Translations under genes and position numbers: made by a program
Part shown: positions 22,166 through 33,174 of the stretch, piece after piece
How positions within the stretch are numbered: the stretch's first letter is position 1
Layout: each line of letters starts with the position of its first letter
Notes under the pieces: generated by a model
Database searches by the model: none
What the model was told of the DNA's origin: nothing
What the model saw: the letters and a program-made list of their open reading frames with translations, nothing else
Assembly: GCA_015345905.1 (NCBI GenBank)
Contig: JADDTR010000013.1
Span: 687,411 to 751,410 of the forward strand
Origin: Aotearoamyces nothofagi
Taxonomy: Eukaryota; Ascomycota; Leotiomycetes; Leotiales; Tympanidaceae
Reading direction: 5' to 3'
Length of the DNA: 64,000 nt

Positions 22166-24265
22166 ATGAACCCGTTCTCGGCTGTTAAGCAGGACAATAT
22201 TATTCTCCTTGGTCTATATGTTCTCATCAGCTTTGTTGTCGCTCCTCTCACGTCGCCTGCATCATCTGGAGTAGCCCGCGGTGTGACGATATTTTTCCAA
22301 AATGACGGCAACTGGACTAGCCATGGCAGCAGGCCCAGCGCACTTTTCATTAATAAACCGTCTTCCTACGACGAAGCTGTAGAGACATGCGCTTCGTACA
22401 ACGAGACTTTGTTGAGCTCTTCTAGCATTCCTGATTTCTATAACCAGTTTACCTATCAGGAATATCTTGGCAACATAGACACCGAAGAGCAGCTTTGGTC
22501 CTCTTCTAGTCCATCTGCTTCTGTTTCTTGGAATGGCTCCGTAGCCAATACTAGGACCAGTTCCGACCGCCTTTCGTTCCTGTGTAGTAACAGCGCCCCT
22601 TTTGTCAGTACCGTCGACACTGACTTTTCGGTCTACCCTCATGTGAATACCACCGCCAATGGCACGACATTTGAGGGCCTTCGAGACCATATGGCTTTCC
22701 GATTTATGGGCATCCCCTTTGCGCAGCCACCTGTTGGTGGTTTGCGCTTCAAGTACGCAGAAGCATGGGATGGATCTTATGTGAACGCAACCAGGTACAG
22801 TGCGGGATGCTTGCAGTATGGCTACTTCGCAGGTAATGCTTTGGGTCTGAATCCGTGGGGCAACAGCGAGGACTGCTTATACCTCAACGTATTCACGCCG
22901 TATATCCCAGACCCTTCCATCAGCTCGACAGCAGCTCTTAAGCCGGTGATGTTCTGGATGCATGGCGGAGGCCACGTCACGGGAACAGGCACCGATCCAA
23001 CATTCGATGGCGATAGTCTCGTCAGTCGCACAGATGTAGTCCTCGTCACCATCAACTACCGGCTGAATATATTTGGCTATCTAACTCTCAACGACGATGC
23101 CGTGCCCGGAAACTATGCACTCACAGACAAGATTGCGGCGCTGGAGTGGGTTAAGAAGTATATATCCGGCTTTGGAGGTAACCCAAATAACATCACCATC
23201 TTCGGCCAGTCTGCTGGTGGAGGCTCCGTCATCGACCTCGTCACATCTCCAAAGGCATCCGGACTTTTCGACGGTGCCATCTCCCAGTCAGGTGGTCGCG
23301 GATTCGTTGAGTACGCGGCCGGTGCAGCTGCTAAAGTAATCCCACATCTCGAGTCGTACTGCAACAGTAGCGGCACAGAGCGCCTCAAGTGCCTCCAAGC
23401 ACTCCCCGCCGAAACACTCCTCAATATCACACATCGTGACGTGATACGCTGGCAGACCACGGTCGACGACATTTATATACCTGATATCCCCATCGCCCAA
23501 GTCGCAAAAGGCCGGCCCTACATCAACGCCGTCAATTTCCTAACCGGCTTCATGCCCGACGAAGCGCAGTCCCTCCTCCAAACCTCCATATCACCAACCG
23601 CGACAAACTTCAGCGCCGCGCTACAGATTCTCGTCTCGACCGGCTTCCTCATCCAAGACCAGGCCGACGCCGTGCTCGCTTCGAGTCTCTGGCTCGTCAC
23701 CAACGACACCGTCACCAACGGCTCCTCCACCTACCCCGACGTCTACAGCGCAGCCATCGACATCGCAGGCGCCTCCCTCCTCACCTGCTTCGGCGCCGCA
23801 TACGTCTCCGTCGCCGCGTCCGTGAGCGCCTTCCCCTCCCTCTGGGTCTACAGCCTCGAACGGGCCTACGGGCTCTCCTACTACAACCCCTACGGGCTCT
23901 GCACCGTCGCCGCCTCCCAGCCCTCGACGCGCTACTACCGCTGCCACTCGGGCGAGCTCTACGCCGTCTTCGGCACCTACCACCTCTTCTCCCTCCCCAT
24001 CCGCGAGGCCGCCGACGTGCACTTCACCAACGCCGTGCAGGACACGTGGGCGGCGTTTGCGCGGCGCGGCGACCCGAACCCCAGCCCGGCGTACCTGAGG
24101 GCGAGGGGCTACGCGGGCACGCTGGGCCTCCTGCGCGGCTGGGAGTGGCCGCGCTTCGAGAGCTGGGATGGCAGGGTTGCCGCGATCGGGTTCCCCAAGG
24201 TGGGATGGACGTCGCTGCCTGGGGGCAGGGGCTGCGCGGTCTTGCTGCCGCTGGCGAGACTGTAG
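22166..24265 (+). CDS. Secreted type-B carboxylesterase with an N-terminal extension
   Basis: Single exon, 699 aa from ATG 22166. I choose this start because it gives a signal-peptide-like N-terminus (hydrophobic NIILLGLYVLISFVV, residues 11-25). The alpha/beta-hydrolase esterase domain begins near residue 165 (FRFMGIPFAQPPVGGLRF) and shows EDCLYLN (235-241), the oxyanion HGGG (266-269), the nucleophile elbow GQSAGG with Ser349, a PDE acid motif near 464-466 and the CHSGEL histidine near 594. The nucleophile motif has Gln where Glu is most common, a known variant. The first ~140 mature residues are an extra domain: YDEAVETCASYNETLL, then SSDRLSFLCSNSA, a pattern that recalls a C-type-lectin-like fold. 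It probably hydrolyses extracellular esters or lipids; the substrate is unknown. Downstream MYND gene is convergent. Confidence 0.9.
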   Translation: MNPFSAVKQDNIILLGLYVLISFVVAPLTSPASSGVARGVTIFFQNDGNWTSHGSRPSALFINKPSSYDEAVETCASYNETLLSSSSIPDFYNQFTYQEYLGNIDTEEQLWSSSSPSASVSWNGSVANTRTSSDRLSFLCSNSAPFVSTVDTDFSVYPHVNTTANGTTFEGLRDHMAFRFMGIPFAQPPVGGLRFKYAEAWDGSYVNATRYSAGCLQYGYFAGNALGLNPWGNSEDCLYLNVFTPYIPDPSISSTAALKPVMFWMHGGGHVTGTGTDPTFDGDSLVSRTDVVLVTINYRLNIFGYLTLNDDAVPGNYALTDKIAALEWVKKYISGFGGNPNNITIFGQSAGGGSVIDLVTSPKASGLFDGAISQSGGRGFVEYAAGAAAKVIPHLESYCNSSGTERLKCLQALPAETLLNITHRDVIRWQTTVDDIYIPDIPIAQVAKGRPYINAVNFLTGFMPDEAQSLLQTSISPTATNFSAALQILVSTGFLIQDQADAVLASSLWLVTNDTVTNGSSTYPDVYSAAIDIAGASLLTCFGAAYVSVAASVSAFPSLWVYSLERAYGLSYYNPYGLCTVAASQPSTRYYRCHSGELYAVFGTYHLFSLPIREAADVHFTNAVQDTWAAFARRGDPNPSPAYLRARGYAGTLGLLRGWEWPRFESWDGRVAAIGFPKVGWTSLPGGRGCAVLLPLARL

Positions 24266-24645
24266 ATGTGGGGCCGAGGCGGGGCTGGGCTGTTCGTGCT
24301 GCGATGTGGCCGGGGCTTTGCTTCCTCGGCGTGGGCTGCTTGTGTGGGCGTTGGAGGTTTATAGGGGATTGGAGGATGGGATGGGATAGGATAGGATGGG
24401 GTGGGGACCGGGCATTCTTCTTTCGGGGAGCGGAGATGGGGGAAATCATGTATAATATAAAGAATACACCGCTCGGCCATTCATACTCCATATATGCATC
24501 ATAGTCCACCCACAGCTCTTGGCTAATGTCAGAAACGCTCCACCGTCGAAGAACTTGCTGCGTGCTTCCAAAGCCGGCGACAAGCGCTCGAGCAGGCCCT
24601 CCCTCCCTCCCCCTCTCTTTCCTCCTCCCTTCCTCCCCCTCCCCC
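24266..24645. other. Convergent 3' region between carboxylesterase and MYND gene
   Basis: 380 bp with GGGATGGGAT-type low-complexity sequence and a pyrimidine-rich run at 24598-24650. No gene seen. Confidence 0.55.
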
Positions 24646-25107
24646 CTACGTATCAAACTGCCACTTCTGCAAGCCGCCCCTGTGCGCGTCCCTCACGACC
24701 CGCTGGCCGGCCCGCACCTCGCCCTGCCTGCCCGACGCCGCGTACGCCTGCGCCAGCGCCGCGCACTCCCTCTTGTGCCGCTTGAAATCCGTCTTCTGGC
24801 AGTCGCGCGCGCAGTACCACGCCGTGTGGCACTTGGCGCACGCCTTGAGCGCCGGGGCGGAGGACGAGGACGAGGACGAGGACGAGGAGGCGCAGGCCGG
24901 GTTGGAGCAGGCGTGGATGGGTTCTGCGGCTGCGGCGGGCGTCAGCGGATGGTAGAGGGGGGGGGAGAAGGAGAGAGGGGGGGGGATGGAGAAAGGGGCC
25001 GGCCGCCTACCTGTGCTGCTGGCCTGCTCCGTGCTGGCGGCTCTCGAGGCCTCGCCCGCCTCGATGGGCGCGTCGCCTTCCGCGTTCTCTTTCTGCGGCT
25101 CGGCCAT
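24646..25107 (-). CDS. Small MYND zinc-finger protein
   Basis: 126 aa from two minus-strand exons, 25107-25011 and 24929-24646, joined across an 81-bp intron with a GCTGAC branch point; reading straight through the intron also stays open but gives Pro/Ser-rich sequence. The second exon holds a MYND finger: CSNPAC, a poly-Ser spacer, then LKACAKCHTAWYCARDCQ and HKREC, supplying eight Cys/His zinc ligands. The N-terminus is acidic and disordered. MYND fingers bind proline-rich partners and are common in fungal regulators; nothing else in this short chain points to a specific task. The poly-Ser run is encoded by a TCC/TCG microsatellite. Confidence 0.78.
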   Translation of the reverse strand: MAEPQKENAEGDAPIEAGEASRAASTEQASSTGRRPAPFSIPPPLSFSPPLYHPLTPAAAAEPIHACSNPACASSSSSSSSSSAPALKACAKCHTAWYCARDCQKTDFKRHKRECAALAQAYAASGRQGEVRAGQRVVRDAHRGGLQKWQFDT

Positions 25108-27159
25108 CGCGGCGTGTCGCGTCGGTCGCGAGGAGTGTGGCTATGGCGGGTGGGAAAGAGAGAGAGAAGAGAGAAGAGCGTGTCTTGCGCAGCGGTCGGT
25201 GCCCGTTGGAACTGGTCGCGGCTTGTATGTGACTGTGCTCGTCGGGAGCACGACGACGGCTTTTATCAAGGCGGTGTGGGGGGAAAGTTCTCTGTTTCTG
25301 CCGGATGTAAACTGCGTCACCGCTTTCCGCTTTCGGGGAGACACGTGAGAGGGAAGAGAGAGAGAGGACGGGCCGTGGGCGCCTTAAGGCAGCCATTTTG
25401 GGTTGTGGGGATTTTTTGCCCGGAGCGGGAACCGGCTCGGCTTGTCCAATGAACGGTCTTCTTTCTGGCTCTGGATCCGACTGTAATTCCTCGGACTCGT
25501 ACTCGAGCGTCAATTATCAGTCAGGTATAGAAGACAGCATAGGACTTTTCTTGGTTGTACTAATAACACCTCATTCTAGATGGAATCTACTGAGAGAAGT
25601 AGGCGAAAGACACATCCGTCTTACGCCTGGCATCCTCTTTCCTTTCGTCTTCTGCGGCCATTACTGATATACAGTCGATATACGATGCCGGTGTGCGGAA
25701 AAAAAAAGGGGTTCGCCAGAAAGTGCAGGGCGCTGGGTAACGAGACTGTGATTGCTGGATAGAATACTCTGACCTCTAGCCGACAGACACCGTTTATTCA
25801 CCCGTAGGGAAGTGAGAAATTTCCGAACGTTCCCTGGCATTTATCTGCGCTCTTCGGCGTATCGATTATGCACTGCTCGGCGCCCCCGACGATCGACGAC
25901 TGGGACCTGTGAGGAGCCGAGGTCTCTCTCTCGCACGACCCGCTTTCTGCGTGGAGCTGCGCACATGGCGGTCTGGGATGCAGAGCAGAGGCCGGTCAGA
26001 GAAGGCGAGATCCCATCGTCATATCGTACTGATCCTGATACTGAGAAGCGAAACCCCGACTCCGGAGATTATTCTTTGGAGAGGGAGTCTTGTAGGTTAG
26101 TACTGGCGTGACCCGCATCAGAATGAATGCTACGGCGGTAGAGCGTTGGAACAGCGGGCAGAGGAGGGTAGCATGGTGTGACTGGCCCTCCTCGAGGAGC
26201 GGGAGCTCTCCTGCCGTGATATGCATGGCGGCGGCGTCGTTTTCAGCTATCGCGGGATGTCAACACTGCTGGGACGTCGATTCGAAGGATATAATGCCAT
26301 GCCTGCAGGTTATCACACCTGTATCCGTGCCACCAGCTCCTCCCTTGCATCTCCCGCTCAGCTGGATTAACATTCTGGCTCAGCTCATGCCCTCGCCCCC
26401 CTCCACCCAGCACCCAGCACCCAAAACATCTTCACTCACAATGCAAGGCACACTGAAGCTTCCCAGCGGTGCCGAACGAAGCAGGGCCGATGTGGGGAAG
26501 TGGACAGATTTAGCCGAGTCGAGGGTTTTTCTCCCAGCAGCGATCTACAGAAGGGTCAGGAATAGTCCTAGCAGCAGAGCAGCTCTCACCACGCCCACCC
26601 GGTCGTATGCGCGCCGATTAGATAAAAGTCCCGAGACTGGAACCGCCGGCACCCTCATCCGGGATCACACAATGCCTCTCCTAATTTGCTCCGGACGCTT
26701 GGCCGCGCTTGATATACGATCGGCGCGGCTATCATGAAACGGCTATGATTTTCTGAGCGAGGCCTGCTAGACTTGTGATGATACAATGCATGTAAAGAGT
26801 GGCTAGTTGGATATGATATACCCCGGTTCGGCCGTCCCATTGGGAGGGAGATTTAGCACTTCTCCAGACTCTGGGACCGGTCGACGAAGGCTCTGGTTTG
26901 GGATAGTTGGCGATACAGAAGTGGCAGCTTTGCCGGCTGCTCAGTGGGAAGAGAACAGGAAGGCAATGATCGGCGCGAGAGGCTCGCTGTTTGGTGCTGG
27001 CTGATGGGAATATGTAGACTGGATGAGGGCACCATGTAGTATTAAGATGGCATCTCTCCCCTCCCACGTCATCCTTAGCCCTGTAGATATTATGCTCGCT
27101 GCCCGCTGCTCTGATATCGAACGCGGGAGAAGTCATCGTTCTTTTTCTGTATAGCCATC
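25108..27159. other. Gene-poor stretch
   Basis: 2.05 kb with no supported gene. The frame at 26108-26737 (plus) lacks domain, signal or homologous feel. Several shorter frames on both strands overlap it. Confidence 0.5.
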
Positions 27160-28432
27160 ATGGTTGTAAATCGTGGTCCCGAGCTTGGTTTGCCCCCCTT
27201 GGCTCCAGCCCCTAAGTATCTGTACTGATTCTTCCAGCCGCCGTCCTCGGACTATTCTTGGGCTTGTCGTGGATTTTTGTTGGCATGCGAGTCTATGTTA
27301 AGACGTTCATTACCAAGAGTTGGGGCGCAGATGACTGGATACTTATTGTTTCGTTGGTAGGTGCTTCGATAGCTCCACCTCGGATGCGGCTGCCAGTGGC
27401 TTACCTCGGATTCAGATATCATTTTCCACATACGCCTCCTGCTCGCTCTCCGGCGTCAAATACGGGACGGGTCGACATGTTGTTGATATCCCCGACGACG
27501 ACATCCCCCGAGCGCTGTATTACTGGTGGCTCTGCGAACTCTTCTATGCTATAACGACAGCCCTCATCCGGCTCTCCATCGCCGTCTTTCTCTTGCGAAT
27601 CTGTGTCAAGCCAATCCAGAGATGGATCATATACGGCACAATGGCAATGGTGATGTCGTTCACCGCCTTCTACTTTTTCCTCGTGATCTTCCAATGTTCT
27701 CCCGTCAGCTATTTCTGGGGTCAGTATGCCGGAGAGCAAGGGTCTTGCATCAACACCGCTGCTATCCCCGACGCAACATTCGCGCACTCTGCGATATCTG
27801 CCACGAGCGATTGGATACTCGGGCTACTTCCAATCGCACTGATTCATAATCTTCAGATGAATATCAGGACCAAGGTCTCGGTTGCCGGTGTTCTATCGCT
27901 GGGCCTTCTCGCTGGTATTGCCACTATCATCCGGATACCGTTCGTAAAAGTTCTCTCCTTGACCCAAGACTTCCTCTTCGCAACGACCGACGTCGCCATC
28001 TGGTCGACAGTCGAGCCGGGCCTCGGAATAATCGCGGCATCAACAGCGACCCTCCGTCCGCTCTTCAGATCCTTCTACTCGCTCTCGTCGCGCGGTACAA
28101 ACCGGTCGCGTACCACTCGCCCAAGCGTCTACCGCAGCAGCCTCGGCATCTATCTTCGTGACAAGATCTTGCCGTCCACTACCTCTGGCCAGCAGACAAA
28201 CGCCTCATCGGAGAGCTCTGCCGAGCTCCAGGACGACGTCGGATATTCCAGAAATGTGGGCCTCATATCGACGATCGTAGGGACCCAGGATGTCGACGAC
28301 GCCCGCTCGAGCGGTGCCGGGAACAAGGCAGAAATGGGACTCCATATAAACAGGACGGTGGAGATTACTCGCACCGAGCACAGTGATCGAGGATTGCTCG
28401 GCAGCGAGACGAAGAGAGATGACATGGTCTAG
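27160..28432 (+). CDS. Second fungal rhodopsin/PTH11-type membrane protein
   Basis: 387 aa in three exons: 27160-27187, 27238-27356, 27416-28432 (introns 50 and 59 bp). The short first exon gives MVVNRGPELA; the RGPELAAV start is typical of the family. Seven helices follow: FLGLSWIFVGMRVYVKTF, ADDWILIVSL, YWWLCELFYAITTALIRLSIAVFLLRI, YGTMAMVMSFTAFYFFLVIFQCSP, SAISATSDWILGLLPIALI, VAGVLSLGLLAGIATIIRIP, and IWSTVEPGLGIIAASTATLRPLF. A Ser/Thr-rich tail of ~110 residues faces the cytosol. It differs in sequence from the copy at 13.4 kb, so it is not a recent duplicate. Likely a surface sensor or small-molecule-binding membrane protein; ligand unknown. Confidence 0.83.
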
Positions 28433-28654
28433 CGGGCTTGGAAACTGGAGTTTGGATATGGTTAGTGGTGGAGGTGGAGGAGCAGCATGCATTTCATGCT
28501 GGTAATGCGCCCATTTTTCAACTCTGTATATATAAATCATTGGATGACCAGATGCCCCCTGCCCGTCCCAATTGTCGCCTTCTCTATCGTGGAGTCTTGC
28601 TTATAGATTGAAGCCAGCTCGCTGCTCCTGCTGCGTTGGGCGGCAGAGCAGCTA

Positions 28655-28794
28655 CAATGCCCATCGGTGGGATTGGGACGGGGCAAAAGAAATGGATACA
28701 GGAAATGGGGCGAAACTGTAGCAATTCATCGAGATTAATGTTCATCTAACTACTTTAATATTCGCCCCCGTCCCAATCCCACCGATGGGCATTG
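28655..28794. mobile_element. 140-bp MITE with perfect 29-bp terminal inverted repeats
   Basis: The left end 28655-28683 begins CAATGCCCATCGGTGGG and the right end 28766-28794 is its exact reverse complement over 29 bp. Both ends are flanked by TA (28653-28654 and 28795-28796), the target-site duplication of Tc1/mariner-type transposons (pogo/Fot1 and relatives in fungi). The 82-bp interior is AT-rich and non-coding, so the element must be moved by a transposase elsewhere. The perfect repeats suggest a fairly young insertion. Confidence 0.85.
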
Positions 28795-29591
28795 TACTGT
28801 ACTAGAGTAACCAAGCGTCTAGGATAATACATATTCAAGTAGGCAACTTAGCACCTTGAAATGAGTCCTCGAAACGTGCTTATAGACGTGATATGCAAAG
28901 GTGATGCCATAGTCGGCGTTGGTGCAAGCCTCAGCTACCAGAGAATAACTCGGACCTGCTGCACACAAGGCTGTCCACAAGGCTACACGCGAGGCTGTAA
29001 GGCAAGGCTACGCGCAAGGCTACGCACGAGGCTGCAACACCAGAACAACCACCCAACCCGTCCCCAAGCAACACCTCGTCTCGCCCTCCACCGCCTCGCT
29101 ACCACCTCGCTAAGCTCTCCCAAAAGAGCACAGAAAGCGAGATATACGCGAGATGCTCCCCAAAAATGGCAAAAAAATATATACAGCAAAGGACCGAAGA
29201 GAAGCAAAAAAAAAAGACAGAGCAACGCTCAATAGAGCAAAAGAGCTGAGACCGAGCCAGACATGATAATACTGAAACTCATCGTCTCGGGGAGAAACTG
29301 CATTGGGGCGAGTACCGAGTGTGGCCTCGGAGGGAACCACTGGGATGTCAAGGTACTGCCTTTCCTTTCTTTGTTTCCTCACTTCACAGCCGCCGCAGGC
29401 CGGGCGGCGTTAGTTACCATGCCATCGGACACCGCAGCGGACTGCTTTGGACTCGTTTGGCTTATCGGCGTATATAAGGGAGGGGGAGCGCGAGTTAATG
29501 GGGCGCTGGATGCGGCTAGGCGGGCTGGGCCGGGTGAATTGGGGTGCCGGAACGGCGAGGGCGGTGAGGAGGGTTAGTTGGGGATATTTCT

Positions 29592-29709
29592 CATGTGGAT
29601 TCATGGTGTATTTGCAGCTACGATGGGATATCAAGACGGTGTATTCAAGACATGTGGATTAATGGTGTATTTGCAGCCACTATGGGATATCAAAGACTGT
29701 GTACACATT
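29592..29709. repeat. Two-copy 59-bp tandem duplication
   Basis: Copies 29592-29650 and 29651-29709 both begin CATGTGGATT and share GGTGTATTTGCAGC and ATGGGATATCAA. A few differences show the duplication is not recent. Confidence 0.85.
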
Positions 29710-30927
29710 CAAGGATTCATCGCTATATATACTCTTCTACGAAAGGGCATACCGACAGTTCTATTCTCTCAACGCTATCCCACATTGCTGAGACCGAGAG
29801 AACGCATAGATCTAGGCCCTTACGGATGCATCTCATAATGATATCTTGTTGCTATAAGACTTAGCTCCAAGCAGTCCATTTACCATTTTCGGAACAAAGC
29901 TAACCCCCAACGCATCAACACACTCTCGTGCCTCGCGGTGATAGAGAGCAATGCAGGCCGGCGAAGGTTCAAAGGCGACGTGATAGGATTTCAAGAGCAG
30001 CATATAATATAAAGAGCGGGATTTTCAAGAGAGAGGGTGATGTTCTAGATCGTTGAAGGTGTCCCTACCTAGAATATATGGCAATGCTGCACACAGGAAT
30101 TGGGTTTGGGCAACGGAGGAGGGAACAGAACCTCATTTGGATACGCGGGAAGAGATGGATTAAGTTTTGGAAGGGCTCACGCTGAACACTGAAGGTTGAG
30201 GGCCTATAATGTAAGTATTGTTAAGATCTAGCTAGCAAGACGAGGCAGCTGCTATGTTGTGGGAAGGAGAGTATGCCCATTACCAGGCTGAAGACGCGAA
30301 CGGGTCTCTCAAGCGGAAACCTACAGTGGCTATCCAAAGCTTGTTATGAGTATAGCATCGTTAGACCTCGAGGAAGCTTCAAGCTGAGTCGTGCAGTCTC
30401 GAAACATGATTGAGATGTTAAGATTCCGGAGTGTACACCTCTGTTCTAGCCAAAGGCAAGATATTTCTCTCCTCGTGTTCAAGAGCCGCATGCCCACGCA
30501 CGCCCTACAATAAATGGCTCTGAACCTGAAATCCCGGGAGGGAAGTCGTTCGATGTCACGTGGAAAGGCCTCAGGCTACGGCGTAGATGATAGTGAACTG
30601 GCCATTGGCACAAGATGCTTATAACCCTTGATGAAGCAGAAAAAGCCAGAGCTTTATGATTTTGGTAAGAACAAGTAATATCGTTCTCGTCGACCTCGGA
30701 TATTGGGGGCAGAAGCATTATTGGGGCTGGCTAAAGCCATATCTTACATTCTCAGGTCAGTCTCAGTCATAATACTGCTCTCAAGGTAGGAAAGGGATAT
30801 TCACAAGCAGGGGCCAACGAAAATAGTTCAGTATTCTCTTATAGATACATAAATACTGCTAGACAGCTTTCAGATCTATTTCTTGTCCAATAGTGATAAA
30901 CGCCGGGAAGTTTATTTTATGATATGC

Positions 30928-30957
30928 TTAGGGTTGGTGTTGTTAGGGTTAGGGTTG
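30928..30957. repeat. Short telomere-like tract
   Basis: Contains TTAGGGTTGG followed by GTTAGGGTTAGGGTTG. TTAGGG is the usual fungal telomere unit; only about three to four units are present, so chance or a small repair insertion are both possible. Confidence 0.55.
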
Positions 30958-32226
30958 ACATATAGCAGAGCCATAACTGTGACTCGAAGTTTAGCCAAGG
31001 ACTCAAGGTCGATGGCATTTAAAACTTTAAAACTCTAGATAAGATGCCGATTTGAGAATAGATTCTACAGTCGTATAGAATATGATATAGTCTTATTTCC
31101 AAAAGACGTCGAAATAAGTAAAAAGAAGCGAGCATACAGCCAAGACACTACAGAGAGAAGTCCGATAGAGACAGAGAGATGAAACCCATCATGTTGAGTG
31201 CAATTGACCTACGCATCAAGAAGAGTTCTCTATCTTATAGAAACAAGCAACAAAGGGGAAGCCGAGTTTACAAGCCGTCGGACTACACGAGACCACACGT
31301 ACAATGTAATATCCACGAGTTACGGGAGTCATCCAGACAACGAGGAATCCAGAAGCCTCGTAGTCTCCTGGCCACCGCCATCTCTTTCTTGTCGCAAGTC
31401 GCTTTCTTTTGCCCATTCCTGCTCCCGCCGAGGCCAAGTACGGCGGATCACCTGACCATTTGCGGATCGAGTTTGACGGCGTTTTCGCATTTCAACCTCA
31501 CGGTGCTGGGCAGAGTAGATGGCGTGCAATAATTAACTCTACGTGGCCTTGGCAGCCACGACGCGTTTTCCCAGAGTTTTCTTAGACTCGAAACAGAGCC
31601 AAGACCGCAACGTGTCCTGCGTTCCACTCCGCCGACCGACTCCCTCGCGGTCAGGCCACGGCAGGTCACGTTACTGCCTCCAAGCGGTTGCCGTGCAGCG
31701 ACTCGGCCGATTATGTCAGCCGCTGTTGGAGCGAGTCGGCACCTGGAATGCAGCGCAGCGTTACAGCGAGAACTGGATGAGAGGAATCAACTGTTCAAGA
31801 AGCATGCAGAAGAGCGCTCTCTGCTGGATATAAAATTCGGATTTCTACCGTTACATAATCTGGATACGCCGTTCCGGAGGCGGCAAAAGCTGAGCGCCGG
31901 GCCAATTAGCGCAGACCAAGGCTTACTCGATAGACTGCTACCGGCTGCAACTTGAGGCTTCGGCCACATCGCAGCATCCCACCGAACAGGCGATGCAACA
32001 GATTAGATCTAGAGTGCCATCTCGGCCTTTCTAGAAAAAACCCCTTTCCCCCTCCAAACATGGTGGAAGTGTATGTATACCGTTCTTGCTCTACAAATAG
32101 TTCATATTTGAGTGTTCATTATTCAAGTATTTCAAGTAACTAACTTGCGATTTGTCCCCTCCAGACACATATTCTGGTCTTAAACCTCCAATCCGAACCA
32201 CCACAACCTTGTATCCCAGCCTCAGC

Positions 32227-33174
32227 ATGGGAATCTTTGTCCTCAACGGCGTCAGCGGGCACCTCGGTGCTGTCGCAGCCGACTTTGCTCTGGAGATTGC
32301 CGGCCCAGATGACGAGCTTGTATTCGCAGCTCCCAACCTCGCCGACATCCCCGCGGAGAACATTCGCAGATGGACAGCCGGTGGAGCCAAGGTCGTCTAC
32401 GCAAGCTACGACGACGTGCCAAGCATGGAAGCTGCCTTCAAGGGCGCCGAGGCCGTCACCATCATCTCGACATGGATGATTGGCGACGAGCGCCGCCGCC
32501 AGCACAAGGCCGCAATCGACGCTGCGAAGACCGCGGGCGCCAAGCGCGTATGTTACACGTCGTTCATCGGAGCCGGACTCGAGAAAGACATCCCCTTCCT
32601 CCCGCAGGACCACAAGTACACCGAGGGCGTCATCTTCGCCTCGGGACTGCAGTACAACATCCAGAGGAATTACTTGTACGGCGACAACCTCTACCAGCTC
32701 TTCCCTCCCACATGGAAGTTCTGCGGCAACAAGTGGTACAACAACAGCAAGAGCACGCCGGCCGCATTCGTTGCGCGAGACGACTGCGCGCGCGTTGCAG
32801 CCGCCCTGCTCCTGGGCCGCGGCGAGCCCAACACCGTGTACAACGTCAGCGGGCCCGAGGCCATCTCCGACAAAGACATGTTCGAGTTCATCTGCAAGGA
32901 GATCGGCTTCAAGGCCGAGATGGTGGAGATGACCGATGCCGAGCTGTACCGGTTCTGGGAGAGCCACGGCCTGCCCAAGGACGTCTACGGCGACTTCTCA
33001 AAGACCCCCCTGACCACGGCCACCTGCTGCGACGATCTGGTCTGCTGCGGCGAGGTCGTCCGCAGGGGCCTCATGAGCGAGGTCACGGATACGGTCGAGA
33101 AGCTGACCGGCCGCAAACCCATGGACGTCAAGCTGCTTCTGCCCAGATTCAGAGACTCGCTTCCAAAGCCGTAG
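32227..33174 (+). CDS. NmrA-like NAD(P)-binding protein (atypical SDR)
   Basis: Single-exon 315-aa protein. The frame extends upstream without an ATG, so the start is 32227. The N-terminus carries the dinucleotide-binding loop NGVSGHLG (7-14), the atypical-SDR form of GxxGxxG. The middle segment AVTIISTWMIGDERRRQHKAAIDAAKTAGAKRVCYTSF follows the NmrA/quinone-reductase-like pattern, and FVARDDCARVAAALLLG with YNVSGPEAISDKDMFEFI matches the conserved second half. Relatives include NmrA itself (redox sensing in nitrogen control) and QorB-like NAD(P)H:quinone reductases. The catalytic Tyr-xxx-Lys of classical SDRs is not evident, so a sensor or quinone reductase role fits better than a classical dehydrogenase. 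Codon use is markedly GC-rich compared with the flanks. Confidence 0.88.
   Translation: MGIFVLNGVSGHLGAVAADFALEIAGPDDELVFAAPNLADIPAENIRRWTAGGAKVVYASYDDVPSMEAAFKGAEAVTIISTWMIGDERRRQHKAAIDAAKTAGAKRVCYTSFIGAGLEKDIPFLPQDHKYTEGVIFASGLQYNIQRNYLYGDNLYQLFPPTWKFCGNKWYNNSKSTPAAFVARDDCARVAAALLLGRGEPNTVYNVSGPEAISDKDMFEFICKEIGFKAEMVEMTDAELYRFWESHGLPKDVYGDFSKTPLTTATCCDDLVCCGEVVRRGLMSEVTDTVEKLTGRKPMDVKLLLPRFRDSLPKP

Larger units (their letters stand above)
28433..32226. other. Gene-poor, repeat-bearing stretch
   Basis: 3.8 kb with no supported gene. It carries a MITE at 28655-28794, a tandem GGCTACGC-like repeat near 28970-29030, a 59-bp duplication at 29592-29709 and a telomere-like tract at 30928-30957. 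Short frames at 28861, 31179 and 31543 have no domains. The right end is the promoter of the NmrA-like gene. Confidence 0.55.

Noticed and set aside
24526-25452. A 308-codon plus-strand frame
   Set aside because: It is antisense to the MYND gene, rich in Arg/Gly and has no domain.
26108-26737. 209-codon plus-strand frame
   Set aside because: No domain, signal or plausible composition; overlapped by other frames.
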